Part shown: positions 1 through 7,540 of the stretch, one piece after another
Numbering within the stretch: the stretch's first letter is position 1
Layout of the letters: every line of letters starts with the position of its first letter
DNA from: JAFGTF01 sp035527995
Lineage (GTDB): Bacteria; Spirochaetota; B62-G9; DRHN01
Assembly: GCA_035527995.1 (NCBI GenBank)
Contig: DATKZJ010000005.1
Location: 1 to 17,197, forward strand
Direction of reading: 5' to 3'
DNA: 17,197 bases
Translations under genes and position numbers: made by a program
The notes under the pieces: generated by a model
What the model saw: the letters and a program-made list of their open reading frames with translations, nothing else
The model's database searches: none
Told to the model about the DNA's origin: nothing

Positions 1-378
1 TCCACCCACATACTCCCTGAGGTTTCCATGACGTGCAGCAAGGTGGTCATCATCAATGAAGGGGAGATCGTGGCCGTCGATACGACCCAGAACATCGGAA
101 AAAGCCTGGTTCACTCTCATCAGGTGGAACTCGTTGCAAAAGGACCTTCCCGGAAGATCGTTGAGAGTATTTCGGCGATCGACGGGGTCGGTAGGGTGGA
201 TACAGATGGAGATATGTATACGGTGGAGACGGAGAAGGATAAAGACCTCAGGTCTCAGATTGCGAAGAGAATCGTCGAAGAAGGATTCGAGCTTCTGGAG
301 CTCCGTTCGAGATCGATGAGCCTCGAAGATGTATTTCTCAAACTAGTAACGGAAGAGGAGGGAGGAGAACGGGCATGA
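1..378 (+). CDS. ABC transporter ATP-binding protein, C-terminal part (GldA-like)
   Basis: The reading frame is open from base 1, so the gene starts outside the window and only the last 125 residues are present. The first visible residues, STHILPEV, are the H-loop (switch) region of an ABC ATPase. They are followed by a typical stretch in which the ATPase tail names its output ('VVIINEGEIVAVDT') and a ~80-residue C-terminal regulatory domain ending in the usual 'SLEDVFLKLV'. This is the pattern of ATPases that partner ABC-2 type permeases, including GldA of the gliding/export systems. The stop overlaps the start of the permease by ATGA, so the two are translationally coupled. Walker A, Walker B and the signature motif lie upstream and cannot be checked. 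The family assignment is strong; the GldA-like subtype is inferred from the neighbours. Confidence 0.93.
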   Translation, partial: STHILPEVSMTCSKVVIINEGEIVAVDTTQNIGKSLVHSHQVELVAKGPSRKIVESISAIDGVGRVDTDGDMYTVETEKDKDLRSQIAKRIVEEGFELLELRSRSMSLEDVFLKLVTEEEGGERA

Positions 379-1151
379 GGAACATTGCAGAAATCTACAA
401 GCGAGAGATCCGGTTCTACTTTACAACGCCGATCGCCTACGTTGTCATGATCATATTCACCGCCATCTTCGGATTCTTTTTTTACCGGAGCCTGGTCTAC
501 TACTCAGAGCTCTCCTATCAGCTTATGCAGAATCCCACCTACGCCCAGCGTATCGATCTCATTATGGGTGTTTTCAGTCCGGTGTTCAGAAACAACACGA
601 TCCTCTTCCTCTTGGTGATCCCGCCGATATCGATGCGGCTCATCGCGGAGGAGAAGAAGTCGGGAACCATCGAGCTTCTGTTCACCTACCCAATCAAGGA
701 TGTACATATCGTTATTGGGAAGTGGCTCGCGGCCTCTACGATAGTGGCACTCATGCTCATCCTTACCGTTCCGGCGCCGTTCATGGCGTTCGGTTTTGCC
801 GGGGCAGCCGAATGGGGCCCCGTTCTATCGGGATATCTCGGACTGTTTTTAATGGGCATCTCGTTTCTCTCTCTCGGTGTCCTTATATCGGCCCTTTCCG
901 AGAACCAGATCGTCGCCATCATAGTTTCCTACGGGGTATTACTCGCATTCTGGTTTTTGGGGTGGATCATCGAGCCTTCCTCCGGGAAGCCGATCGGAAA
1001 GGTGCTCGGAGAGCTCAGCATTATCGGTCATCTGAACAATTTCGTGAACGGGGTGATCGATACAAAGGACCTGGTTTACTACGTCCTGTTCATATTCGTG
1101 ACGCTTTTCCTCACCTTAAGAGTTCTTGAATCGAAGCGATGGAGGGGGTAA
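375..1151 (+). CDS. ABC-2 type permease (GldF-like)
   Basis: A 258-residue integral membrane protein with about six hydrophobic segments (roughly residues 20-38, 72-90, 113-135, 148-170, 178-200 and 233-250). It carries the hallmark ABC-2 loop 'EEKKSGTIELLFTYPI' after the second segment, which contacts the ATPase. The length is normal for the family. It would form the membrane channel of the export complex with the preceding ATPase. The substrate of this complex type outside Bacteroidetes is not established; in Bacteroidetes the GldA/F/G set is linked to gliding and cell-surface export. The start overlaps the ATPase stop (ATGA). The stop lies just before the next start, and that gene's ribosome binding site GGAGGGGG sits inside the end of this gene. 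Confidence 0.93.
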   Translation: MRNIAEIYKREIRFYFTTPIAYVVMIIFTAIFGFFFYRSLVYYSELSYQLMQNPTYAQRIDLIMGVFSPVFRNNTILFLLVIPPISMRLIAEEKKSGTIELLFTYPIKDVHIVIGKWLAASTIVALMLILTVPAPFMAFGFAGAAEWGPVLSGYLGLFLMGISFLSLGVLISALSENQIVAIIVSYGVLLAFWFLGWIIEPSSGKPIGKVLGELSIIGHLNNFVNGVIDTKDLVYYVLFIFVTLFLTLRVLESKRWRG

Positions 1152-1152
1152 G

Positions 1153-2736
1153 ATGCTGAAAAAGGTTGAAAGGTATATATACATTGTTTCGCCTCTGCTC
1201 ATACTTGCAAGCCTGATCTACTTCTATCTGACAAGAGAGTTTGAGGTCTTTTCCATAGTCACGCTCATAGCCGGTGTCGGAGTGGGAATACTGTTCTTTG
1301 TCCGTTTCTACGACGATATCATACAGAAGATAACGAAGAGAAAGATAAAGTACGGTACGAACAGTGTAATCATCTCGATCGTCGTTATCGCACTCGTCGT
1401 CATCGTGTATCTCGTTCTTGTAGACCACAACAAAAAGTTCGATCTCACGACGACGAAGAGATTCTCGATTTCCGACCAGACCGAAAAGGTTCTCGGGGGG
1501 CTTGCCGGCCCTGTAAAGGTATACGCTTTCTTCTCGAGGAACCAGGATACCTCGATGGTAAACGAACTTCTGGGTCAGTACCACTACATCTATAAGGATT
1601 TCGAATACGAGATAATAGATCCCGATCTAAACCCCGGACGCGTGGAGGCGATGGGTATCGAAAGCTACGGTGAGGTAATAGTCGAATACGGAGGAAAAAC
1701 TGAAAAAATAAAGTCCCAGAATGAAGAGGGAATAACCAACGCGCTCATCAAGCTCTCCCAGAAGGAGATAAAGAAGGTATACTTTGTGGTAGGTCACGGC
1801 GAGCGAAGCCTGGAGGACTACGGAAATATGGGGTATGACCGCATCAGGGCTTCCATAAAAGAGGAGAACTTCGAAGTAGAGGAGATACTGCTTCTGAGGG
1901 AGGAGATGGTTCCCGAAGACTGCGCCGTTCTCATTACAGCCGGCCCCACAAAGGATTACGAACCGCATGAGATAGGCGTCATAGATATGTTCGTACAGGA
2001 CGGCGGGAGGTATCTCGTGCTCCTCGACCCTGTCGGAGAGGGTGACGGGCTCACGAACCTCACAGCCTTTCTCGAGCGGTACGGTATCATCCCCGGCAAC
2101 GATGTGATCATAGATCCTCTCAGCAAGGTCCTCTCGGGTGATTACTTCATGCCTGTAGTGAACGATTATACATACAACCCCATTACGAGAGATTTCAAGC
2201 TCACGACTTTCCTGAGACTCGCACGGAGTATTGGGACGAATGATCTCGATACGGAGGACAACATCTTTACGAGGGTGGTAGCGTCAACCGGAGAGACGAG
2301 CTGGGCCGAGACCGATATCGACGAACTCTTTGCCGGGCAGAAGGCGAAGTACGACAAGGGAATCGATCCGGGCGGCCCTGTTCCTGTGATGGCATATGCG
2401 CAGATCGGTATACCGCCGGAAGAACCAGTAACGGAGGAGGGGTCGTCTCCTGCCGAGCAGAGAGAGGCGTACATCCTGGTCATCGGTGACTCTGACTTCA
2501 TCACAAACTCCATGTTCAAGACACAAGGGAACAGCGATCTCTTTCTCAATGCTGTGAACTTCCTCTCCGACCGAGGAGACCTCATTGCGATCAGGCCGAA
2601 ACAGCAGGAGTCCGTATATCTCACCATGACCGCACGTCAGGGAAGGCTCGCCTTCTTTATTTCCATGATAGTCATACCTCTGTTTATCATCATTGTAGGC
2701 CTGTATATCAACATCCAGAGGAGAGTGAGATTATGA
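1153..2736 (+). CDS. GldG-like ABC auxiliary membrane protein
   Basis: A 527-residue protein of the family of ABC transport auxiliary components related to GldG. Three hydrophobic segments lie near the N-terminus (about residues 10-26, 33-50 and 72-90) and one at the C-terminus (about 503-522), with a ~400-residue extracytoplasmic region between them. That region opens with the characteristic 'KKFDLTTTKRFSISDQT' segment, followed by a thioredoxin-like/GATase-like fold region ('VYFVVGHGE', 'AVLITAGPTKDYEPHE', 'GGRYLVLLDPV'). I chose ATG 1153 because GGAGGGGG lies 4 bases upstream; an in-frame TTG at 1126 would overlap the permease and has no better site. It is coupled to the next gene by an ATGA overlap. 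The role is probably periplasmic or substrate-facing in the export complex; the substrate is unknown. Confidence 0.9.
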   Translation: MLKKVERYIYIVSPLLILASLIYFYLTREFEVFSIVTLIAGVGVGILFFVRFYDDIIQKITKRKIKYGTNSVIISIVVIALVVIVYLVLVDHNKKFDLTTTKRFSISDQTEKVLGGLAGPVKVYAFFSRNQDTSMVNELLGQYHYIYKDFEYEIIDPDLNPGRVEAMGIESYGEVIVEYGGKTEKIKSQNEEGITNALIKLSQKEIKKVYFVVGHGERSLEDYGNMGYDRIRASIKEENFEVEEILLLREEMVPEDCAVLITAGPTKDYEPHEIGVIDMFVQDGGRYLVLLDPVGEGDGLTNLTAFLERYGIIPGNDVIIDPLSKVLSGDYFMPVVNDYTYNPITRDFKLTTFLRLARSIGTNDLDTEDNIFTRVVASTGETSWAETDIDELFAGQKAKYDKGIDPGGPVPVMAYAQIGIPPEEPVTEEGSSPAEQREAYILVIGDSDFITNSMFKTQGNSDLFLNAVNFLSDRGDLIAIRPKQQESVYLTMTARQGRLAFFISMIVIPLFIIIVGLYINIQRRVRL

Positions 2737-4115
2737 AGTTCTTCAGAAAGGCCATCGTCCTCATCGCAGTGCTGGCCTGTGCAGGGTTTGCATACTGGTA
2801 TTTCGAGGTCAAACGGGGAAGAGAGAAGGAGGAGGAGAAGCAGAAGGAAGCCCTCCTCTTCGAAAGCACCGAAAGGACAGTAGAGAAACTCGTAATTAAG
2901 GGGGAGGACAAGCCCGAGATTGTGATGGAGAGAGTCGCCACAGGGGAAGATGCCGTATGGATAATCACTTCTCCGGTTGAAACGCGGGGAGACGGGTATG
3001 CCGCCGAAGCGATCATCTCGATGATCAAAGAGGGCAAGCGGGAGGAGGTCGTATGGGAAAGTCTGGAAAAGGAGAAGGAATACGGCCTTGAGGAGCCTCG
3101 CCAATACCTGAGATTCTACTATAAAGGAGACTCAGAAACCCACGGAATCGATTTCGGTATAGAGAACCTGGACAGGAAGAAGGTGTTCGCAAAGGTAGCG
3201 GGCAGGGACAAGATCTTCTCTGTTCCCGTTGAGTTCAGGACCGCCGTGATCAAGAGCCTCTTTGATATGCGCGACAAGGCACTCGCCCACTTCGAATCGG
3301 AAGATGTTGAGAAGATATCATACCTCAGCGCTTCAGGGGCGTTTATGCTCGCTCGCGAGGGGGAAGAGTGGTACCTGTTGCCCGAAAGGGTCAAAGCATC
3401 GAAGATACGTGTCGAGTTATATACAGGCAGTTTCACCTACGGAAATTTCGTGGAGGTGGAGGAGGAGAAGGGCGAAAACCTTGAGAAGTACGGGCTCGAT
3501 AAGCCCCGGATGATAGTAAACCTTAGAATGAAGGATGAGTCGAACTACATGTTCATAGTGGGGAGTTCGGTATCGGTCGGAGATTCCGAATACTACTACG
3601 CTACCAGATCGACTGACGGTCTGGTATTCCAGGTCAAGCCGGATGTGGTGAGTGGGCTCGCAAAGACCGCTTTTGAGCTTCGAGACAGAAAGATATTCGA
3701 TTTCGAGGACGCTGAAGTTTCCGCGATGACCCTCAACAGGAAGGATTTGAGTTTTCCTCTTATAAGGGAAGAAGACGAGTGGAAGTTTCAGGATACGGGT
3801 GAAAAGATCGAACGCGAGTACATGGTTGACAGCATCATGCGCGGGATAAAGAATTCCGAGTATGAGGTGATCGAACCTGTCAAGAGAGAAGACGAAATTT
3901 GGGGAGAAACCGGTATCGAAAACCCTGTCTATGAGGTGAATATCACCTTCAATTCGGGAAGGGCTCCGCTTACTGTCCAGATGACCGGGATGAATGAGGA
4001 AACCTCAATGCTCTGGATGACAGCAGACAACGGGGATACAGTCTGCTACACATCGGGGTATTTCATGTCAAACTTTCCAACGGAAAGAGACGACCTGCTC
4101 AAGTGGGAGATGTAA
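2733..4115 (+). CDS. DUF4340 domain protein, membrane-anchored
   Basis: A 460-residue protein with a single N-terminal membrane anchor (about residues 7-23), then a charged stretch rich in Lys and Glu, then a long extracytoplasmic part. That part contains repeated segments of the DUF4340 type, for example 'YGLEEPRQYLRFYYKGD', 'YGLDKPRMIVNLRMKDE' and 'TGIENPVYEVNITFNSG', each a Gly-Leu/Ile-x-x-Pro turn followed by beta strands. DUF4340 proteins commonly close operons of the GldA/F/G type, as here, where the start overlaps the GldG-like stop by ATGA. The role is presumed to be a periplasmic accessory of the ABC complex. This is the last gene of the operon: 384 bases without a gene follow. No T-run terminator is evident after the stop. 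Confidence 0.88.
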   Translation: MKFFRKAIVLIAVLACAGFAYWYFEVKRGREKEEEKQKEALLFESTERTVEKLVIKGEDKPEIVMERVATGEDAVWIITSPVETRGDGYAAEAIISMIKEGKREEVVWESLEKEKEYGLEEPRQYLRFYYKGDSETHGIDFGIENLDRKKVFAKVAGRDKIFSVPVEFRTAVIKSLFDMRDKALAHFESEDVEKISYLSASGAFMLAREGEEWYLLPERVKASKIRVELYTGSFTYGNFVEVEEEKGENLEKYGLDKPRMIVNLRMKDESNYMFIVGSSVSVGDSEYYYATRSTDGLVFQVKPDVVSGLAKTAFELRDRKIFDFEDAEVSAMTLNRKDLSFPLIREEDEWKFQDTGEKIEREYMVDSIMRGIKNSEYEVIEPVKREDEIWGETGIENPVYEVNITFNSGRAPLTVQMTGMNEETSMLWMTADNGDTVCYTSGYFMSNFPTERDDLLKWEM

Positions 4116-4499
4116 CCCGCTCACAGGGGAAACTGTTTTCGCGGATCTGTTTGATTAAAAAAAGCTTGACAATTTTACAGGGCTATACTTTTTTACATAT
4201 TGGTAATATACCTTCAGGGTACCTATCCCCTTTTACCCTTGTGTAAAGGGGATACAGAACAGGGCAGGACGGTTTATCTGGGGCAGTACCGTACTTCCGG
4301 TTCCGATAGCGAAGGAAACATAGGCATACGAAAGGCATCACTATAAGTGAATAAAGGCACGCTCTCCTCCTACTGATGACAGGTTTTTGAAGGTTCCTGC
4401 CAGACCGTTTCTTTCACTAAGACGAAACGTTCTTATCAAAAGGGATTATGCGGGGCAGGATGGGGTGCAGGCAAACCATTATTTCGGCGGGGTTACAAG
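4116..4499. other. Structured intergenic region upstream of the HTH gene
   Basis: No convincing gene is present in 384 bases. The stretch holds a TTGACA (4166-4171), the palindrome ATATT-GGT-AATAT (4197-4209) and a 12-bp hairpin (4224-4254, listed separately). The TTGACA has no good -10 at 16-18 bases; TATACT occurs only 12 bases away, which is too close. A weaker pairing CAGG...CCTG lies near 4382-4401. A long leader before the HTH gene is possible, but no promoter can be firmly placed. Confidence 0.5.
4224..4254. promoter_or_regulatory. 12-bp hairpin/palindrome, possible operator or terminator
   Basis: The left arm TATCCCCTTTTAC (4224-4236) pairs with GTAAAGGGGATA (4243-4254) with one bulged T and a 6-base loop. 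No T-run follows on the plus strand, so a classical intrinsic terminator is unlikely. Its place between the end of the ABC operon and the HTH gene suits an operator or an RNA leader structure. The structure is seen directly; the function is inferred. Confidence 0.5.
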
Positions 4500-5105
4500 A
4501 TGGAGCAACAATGTATATATGAGGACGAAAGAATCGAAGTGATACGGAAGGGTAACAAACTGGTTATTACATATAAAGAGCCCCATACGGTATCAATCAA
4601 CACCGAGAACAAATGTGAAATAGACAGTGAAGTCGTGCGCATGATAAAGATGCTTACTGATGATGGAAGGAAGTATCTCACACAGGAACAGATCGGAAAG
4701 ATCATCGGTGTCTCCCGGCAGATGGTTAACCGTCGGTGGCAGGTTTACAAAACAGAAGGGCTCGTATCGTTACTCTCAGGCAACTGGGAGAAGTCAAAGA
4801 TCACCAGTGCTTTTCTTGACAGGCTTGCAGAGATCAGCGTCGAAAACCCCTTTCTCTCAGCCTCTGAGATCAGGGACATTCTTATGGGAGAAGGGCTCTG
4901 TGACGAAGTTTCGGAGGCGACGATCTACAATGCGCAGCGGCAGATGAACGGGAGACGGCTGATAGAGCTCATGAGGAAAAAGGTTGTTAAAAATATCGCT
5001 CAGTCTTTTATCGAATCGGAGGATCTGCTTTACAAGCTGTTCGAGGTCATAGAGGGGCTCTCGTCACAGTTCCAGCGGGTCAAAGAGGAAACAGTGTATG
5101 AGTGA
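4500..5105 (+). CDS. Helix-turn-helix DNA-binding protein, transposase N-terminus-like
   Basis: A 201-residue protein with two apparent DNA-binding units. Residues 60-83 ('LTQEQIGKIIGVSRQMVNRR') form a clear helix-turn-helix; residues ~117-150 ('FLSASEIRDILMGEGL...ATIYNAQRQ') look like the second, winged unit found in many transposase heads (HTH_29/HTH_32 types). No DDE catalytic domain follows, so this is either a truncated transposase or a stand-alone regulator derived from one. The stop at 5103 is overlapped by ATGAGTGA, which opens a second frame of only 16 codons (5098-5148, MSDLSVEFSDCHITMN). That could be the stub of a lost downstream reading frame. The ribosome binding site is weak (GGCGGGG about 8 bases upstream). 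The start at 4500 is the first Met of the open frame. The family is not certain. Confidence 0.7.
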   Translation: MEQQCIYEDERIEVIRKGNKLVITYKEPHTVSINTENKCEIDSEVVRMIKMLTDDGRKYLTQEQIGKIIGVSRQMVNRRWQVYKTEGLVSLLSGNWEKSKITSAFLDRLAEISVENPFLSASEIRDILMGEGLCDEVSEATIYNAQRQMNGRRLIELMRKKVVKNIAQSFIESEDLLYKLFEVIEGLSSQFQRVKEETVYE

Positions 5106-5155
5106 TCTTTCTGTGGAGTTTTCCGACTGCCATATAACCATGAATTAATCGTGCG

Positions 5156-5716
5156 CTAGTTTTCGGTGTGTATGTTCTCGAGGCGCTTGATTTCGTCCCG
5201 TATCCTGGCCGCTTCTTCGTACTGTTCTTCGGCTACCGCCTTGTCCAAATCCTGCTTCAATGACTCCAGAGGGCTTTTCTTTTCTTCATCGTGGTTCCCG
5301 TCTGATATCTCTGCCTCCAGCTCGGTGAATATCCTGCCTGCCTCGTCCATGACGCTCTCGTCGACAAAAATCGGTGAAGACGTGCGGAGCGCCAGGGCAA
5401 TCGCATCGCTCGGTCTCGAATCCACCTCGATCTCCTCCCCGTCACAGCTCAGAATCAGCCTTGCGATGAAAGTTCCCTCCCTGAGGCCGCACACCTCTAT
5501 CCGGTCGACCCTGCAGTCCAGGTGCCCAAGAACGTTTTTGAGAAGATCGTGCGTGAGGGGGCGTGGTATCTTTACATTGCTTATGAACAGGGCGATCGAC
5601 TGGGCTTCGACTGTTCCTATAAAGATAGGCAGCGTTCGTTCGTCGGATTCTCCTTTGAGCAGGATTACAAAGCCCATGTTGGAGAACAAAAGTTTATTGA
5701 ATTTAACGGGAATCAT
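5156..5716 (-). CDS. Bifunctional nuclease domain protein with C-terminal UVR motif
   Basis: A 186-residue protein. Residues 1-127 match the bifunctional nuclease (BFN, DUF151) fold: 'LPIFIGTVEAQSIAL' (29-43), the helix 'LTHDLLKNVL' and the conserved 'DSRPSDAIALALR' (99-111). Residues ~148-182 form a UvrB/UvrC-type helical hairpin ('LDKAVAEEQYEEAARIRDEI'), which in other proteins mediates protein-protein contact. BFN proteins have been linked to DNase/RNase activity in some organisms, but the bacterial function is poorly settled. The BFN plus UVR architecture is a common one. The gene is monocistronic, read from a strong candidate promoter just upstream (5754-5782), and converges on the HTH gene with a 50-base gap. 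The Shine-Dalgarno sequence is weak (AAAGTGA). Confidence 0.92.
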   Translation of the reverse strand: MIPVKFNKLLFSNMGFVILLKGESDERTLPIFIGTVEAQSIALFISNVKIPRPLTHDLLKNVLGHLDCRVDRIEVCGLREGTFIARLILSCDGEEIEVDSRPSDAIALALRTSSPIFVDESVMDEAGRIFTELEAEISDGNHDEEKKSPLESLKQDLDKAVAEEQYEEAARIRDEIKRLENIHTEN

Positions 5717-5753
5717 TTCACTTTACCGTTTTAATATACCTATGATATGAGAT

Positions 5754-5782
5754 ACAATAAAAGTAAATTTGACGATTGTCAA
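5754..5782 (-). promoter_or_regulatory. Sigma-70-type promoter for the BFN gene
   Basis: On the minus strand, TTGACA (5782-5777), a 17-base spacer and TATTGT (5759-5754) precede the BFN start by about 38 bases. The -35 overlaps the inverted repeat TTGAC-GATT-GTCAA, which could be an operator half-site pair. The -35 is perfect and the -10 matches 4 of 6, hence moderate confidence. Confidence 0.6.
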
Positions 5783-5806
5783 TTCAAACACGGTTCCATT
5801 GAGAAA

Positions 5807-5880
5807 CTCATGGGAGGCGGTATGGCACCGCCCCTCCTATGGATATGAGGGTTTTAGCGGTTTTCACGCCGTAAACTCAC
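5807..5880. repeat. Partial, diverged copy of the structured repeat
   Basis: A long hairpin (CTCAT 5807-5811 with ATGAG 5845-5849, and inside it GGAGGCGGT 5813-5821 with ACCGCCCCTCC 5827-5837, two bases bulged) is followed at once by GGGTTTTAGCGGTTTTC and CCGTAAAC (5849-5876). The part after the hairpin matches the core of the two long copies (GGGG-TTTTGGCGCTTT...GTAAAC) with a few changes. The hairpin arms differ in sequence but hold the same position. The copy lies ~90 bases before the LuxR-type gene and 90 bases behind the BFN start. Confidence 0.55.
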
Positions 5881-5971
5881 GTAAAAAATATCAAGACATG
5901 ATTTTAGTTCCTATGTTATCCAGTCCACCTTTTTCTTGCCTCCTGTAAATCCATGCTTTAAATTCTGAGAC

Positions 5972-6868
5972 ATGGCAACTCTGTCTTTTGTCATGGTGGT
6001 GCTTTCCTGCATCGGTTTTACAGGCCTTCTCTTCTCGGCTTTATGGTGGGTGATTTCAAAGAAGGATTTTTTCAAGTATTACACTGTTGTCCTGGGAATC
6101 GTGACTCTTCATATCCTCGTTACGGCTCTCTCGGGTTGGGGTGGCGTGAAAATAGCGGTGCTCGAAATGGGCCTCTCTGTCATCGTGCTCAGCACGTTTG
6201 CGTATGTATTCTTTTTATTCGTCCAAACCTTTGTCACTCTGAATAACGGCATCTGCAGACGCAGGAAGGTGGTCCTCACCGTTTCGTTATTTCTTATTCC
6301 GCAGCTCGTTTTCTCTTCATCACCGCTCACCTTGAGAATAGAGCGAATCGGTGAAAGCCTTTTTTCCGCATCCCTTGCGATCTTCTCCGCCGTTTTACTC
6401 CTTTACATTATTGCAAGTCGCTTTAGGGATGTAAAAAAAAGACCGAACCTGGTTTTCGGACTGCTGGTATCCGCAGGACTCGTATCACTTATCATCGGGA
6501 TACTCATCGATCGATGGGGAGAGTACGGGAGATTTTTATCCGGGTTTTCACTATCTGTGGGCGCGTATTCCTTCCTCGGTATCGTAACGATCCTCACAAT
6601 ATTTTATGCCGGGTCTAAACTCACCGAAGAAAGCAAAAAGAGCCTGCTTAGGTATCTCGGTTCACACGGAATATCAAAGCGTGAAAAGGATATTGTGGAA
6701 TTAATCGTGTCAGGACGCAGCAATAACGAGATTGCAGACAAGCTCTACATCTCGCTCAGTACAGTCAAGAGCCACTTATACAGCATCTATCGTAAGCTCG
6801 ATATTAGTAGCAGGATGGAGCTTCTCTCGGCAGCACGTGACCGCCTTGACGGCCGCGGCGCTTTTTGA
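5972..6868 (+). CDS. Membrane-bound LuxR-type transcriptional regulator
   Basis: A 298-residue protein. Residues 1-215 contain about seven hydrophobic segments (roughly 6-26, 36-54, 66-88, 98-116, 130-149, 160-180, 192-212) with no known sensor domain visible. Residues ~231-285 are a GerE/LuxR helix-turn-helix: 'LSKREKDIVELIV'-type opening (ISKREKDIVELIVSGRS), then 'NNEIADKLYISLSTVKSHL' with the recognition helix. The layout (7-segment membrane N-terminus plus cytoplasmic LuxR domain) suggests a one-component sensor that binds DNA while in the membrane. There is no partner kinase nearby and the gene stands alone. The Shine-Dalgarno sequence is poor (TGAGA 4 bases before the ATG); the ATG is the first in frame and gives a plausible first helix. 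A diverged copy of the structured repeat precedes it and a full copy follows only 4 bases after its stop. The signal sensed is unknown. Confidence 0.9.
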   Translation: MATLSFVMVVLSCIGFTGLLFSALWWVISKKDFFKYYTVVLGIVTLHILVTALSGWGGVKIAVLEMGLSVIVLSTFAYVFFLFVQTFVTLNNGICRRRKVVLTVSLFLIPQLVFSSSPLTLRIERIGESLFSASLAIFSAVLLLYIIASRFRDVKKRPNLVFGLLVSAGLVSLIIGILIDRWGEYGRFLSGFSLSVGAYSFLGIVTILTIFYAGSKLTEESKKSLLRYLGSHGISKREKDIVELIVSGRSNNEIADKLYISLSTVKSHLYSIYRKLDISSRMELLSAARDRLDGRGAF

Positions 6869-6872
6869 TCCC

Positions 6873-7106
6873 CTAACCCCCATTTCTCACAAAACTCTGT
6901 AAATATTTGGACCTAGGGGAGTTTAATCCCCGTTTCTCGTGTACAACCATAAATTGGAAGGAACGGGGGTTTTGGCGCTTTTCTCACTGTAAACTCTATT
7001 TTTTTCATGAAAATATAAATTACTATCATATCATCACTAAGCTCCGTTGATATGCAATCTGATTGCAGCAATCTGATTGCAGCAATCTTTGAGAAAACCG
7101 CACTAA
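6873..7106. repeat. Structured repeat element, copy 1 (~234 bp)
   Basis: The element opens with CTAACCCCCATTTCTCAC and ends with GAGAAAACCGCACTAA. Within it: CCCCGTT (6928-6934) pairs with AACGGGG (about 6962-6968), directly followed by TTTTGGCGCTTTT and GTAAAC. Near the 3' end are tandem palindromes: TGCAATC-T-GATTGCA (7053-7067), GCAATC-T-GATTGC (7068-7080) and a further GCAATC (7082-7087). The last 47 bases of this module (7051-7097) are identical in copy 2. The central part differs in sequence and length between copies. No reading frame is conserved, so this is a non-coding mobile element (MITE- or REP-like) or a structured RNA repeat. Confidence 0.85.
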
Positions 7107-7247
7107 TAGGGCTGTTGGCGCCTAAGATGATGTTCTGGGTGAACGAGAGGATATGGATACCCGTAAGACAGGACATGATGGGAGGTTCGATAATCGAGAT
7201 TGACAGGGTCCACCGGTAAAAGAGATGAGGCTTTTAGGGCAGGTCGT
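7107..7247 (+). other. Short stretch with possible gene-tail fragment
   Basis: A 30-codon open frame starting at two adjacent ATGs (7127, 7130) and ending TAA at 7219 reads like ordinary protein ('FWVNERIWIPVRQDMMGG') and could be the tail of a gene disrupted by the repeat that ends at 7106. There is no upstream extension and no ribosome binding site that I would trust. I do not recognise the family. It is probably a remnant. Confidence 0.25.
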
Positions 7248-7469
7248 TCATCCGCGTGCGAGATCGATATTGAACTTGAACCGTACCCCCTGGCGGATGC
7301 TGATACCGAATGAAACGAGCTTCATGAATGAGCCCTCGTCGATATCCGCAATCTCGATCTCGTATGCGCCTGCGAGTATGGCCTCTTTTCTGTCCGTGAC
7401 GAACTCCGCGAGGGCGACGAGAGCCTCTCCAGGGCTTATGTCCTCGACGTGCTGAATAGCCGGTTCCAT
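7248..7469 (-). CDS. Small hypothetical protein, 73 aa
   Basis: The frame stays open to 7508, but I chose the Met at 7469. On the minus strand it has AGGGGG five bases upstream, whereas a good promoter (TTGACA, 16 bases, TATTAA at 7540-7513) would place the transcript start almost on the 7508 codon. The product reads like a real protein: a helix ('SPGEALVALAEFVTDRKEAI') then beta-rich segments ('AYEIEIADI', 'GVRFKFNIDLA'), with no membrane segment or signal peptide. It is acidic at the N-terminus. I do not recognise the family. It lies alone in a decayed stretch between two copies of the structured repeat, with its promoter abutting the MttB remnant, so it may be the only live gene there. Confidence 0.55.
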   Translation of the reverse strand: MEPAIQHVEDISPGEALVALAEFVTDRKEAILAGAYEIEIADIDEGSFMKLVSFGISIRQGVRFKFNIDLARG

Positions 7470-7512
7470 TGCTGCCCCCTGAACTGGTGGGTTAAGAGCT
7501 TTTGTCATACAA

Positions 7513-7540
7513 TTAATACTTAAGAATGACCACGTGTCAA
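7513..7540 (-). promoter_or_regulatory. Candidate promoter for the 73-aa gene
   Basis: On the minus strand, TTGACA (7540-7535), a 16-base spacer and TATTAA (7518-7513). Transcription would begin near 7506, leaving a leader of ~37 bases before the ATG at 7469. The -35 is perfect; the -10 matches 4 of 6. Confidence 0.45.

Noticed and set aside
4166..4186. TTGACA with TATACT as a promoter
   Set aside because: Spacing is only 12 bases; no good -10 lies at 16-18 bases.
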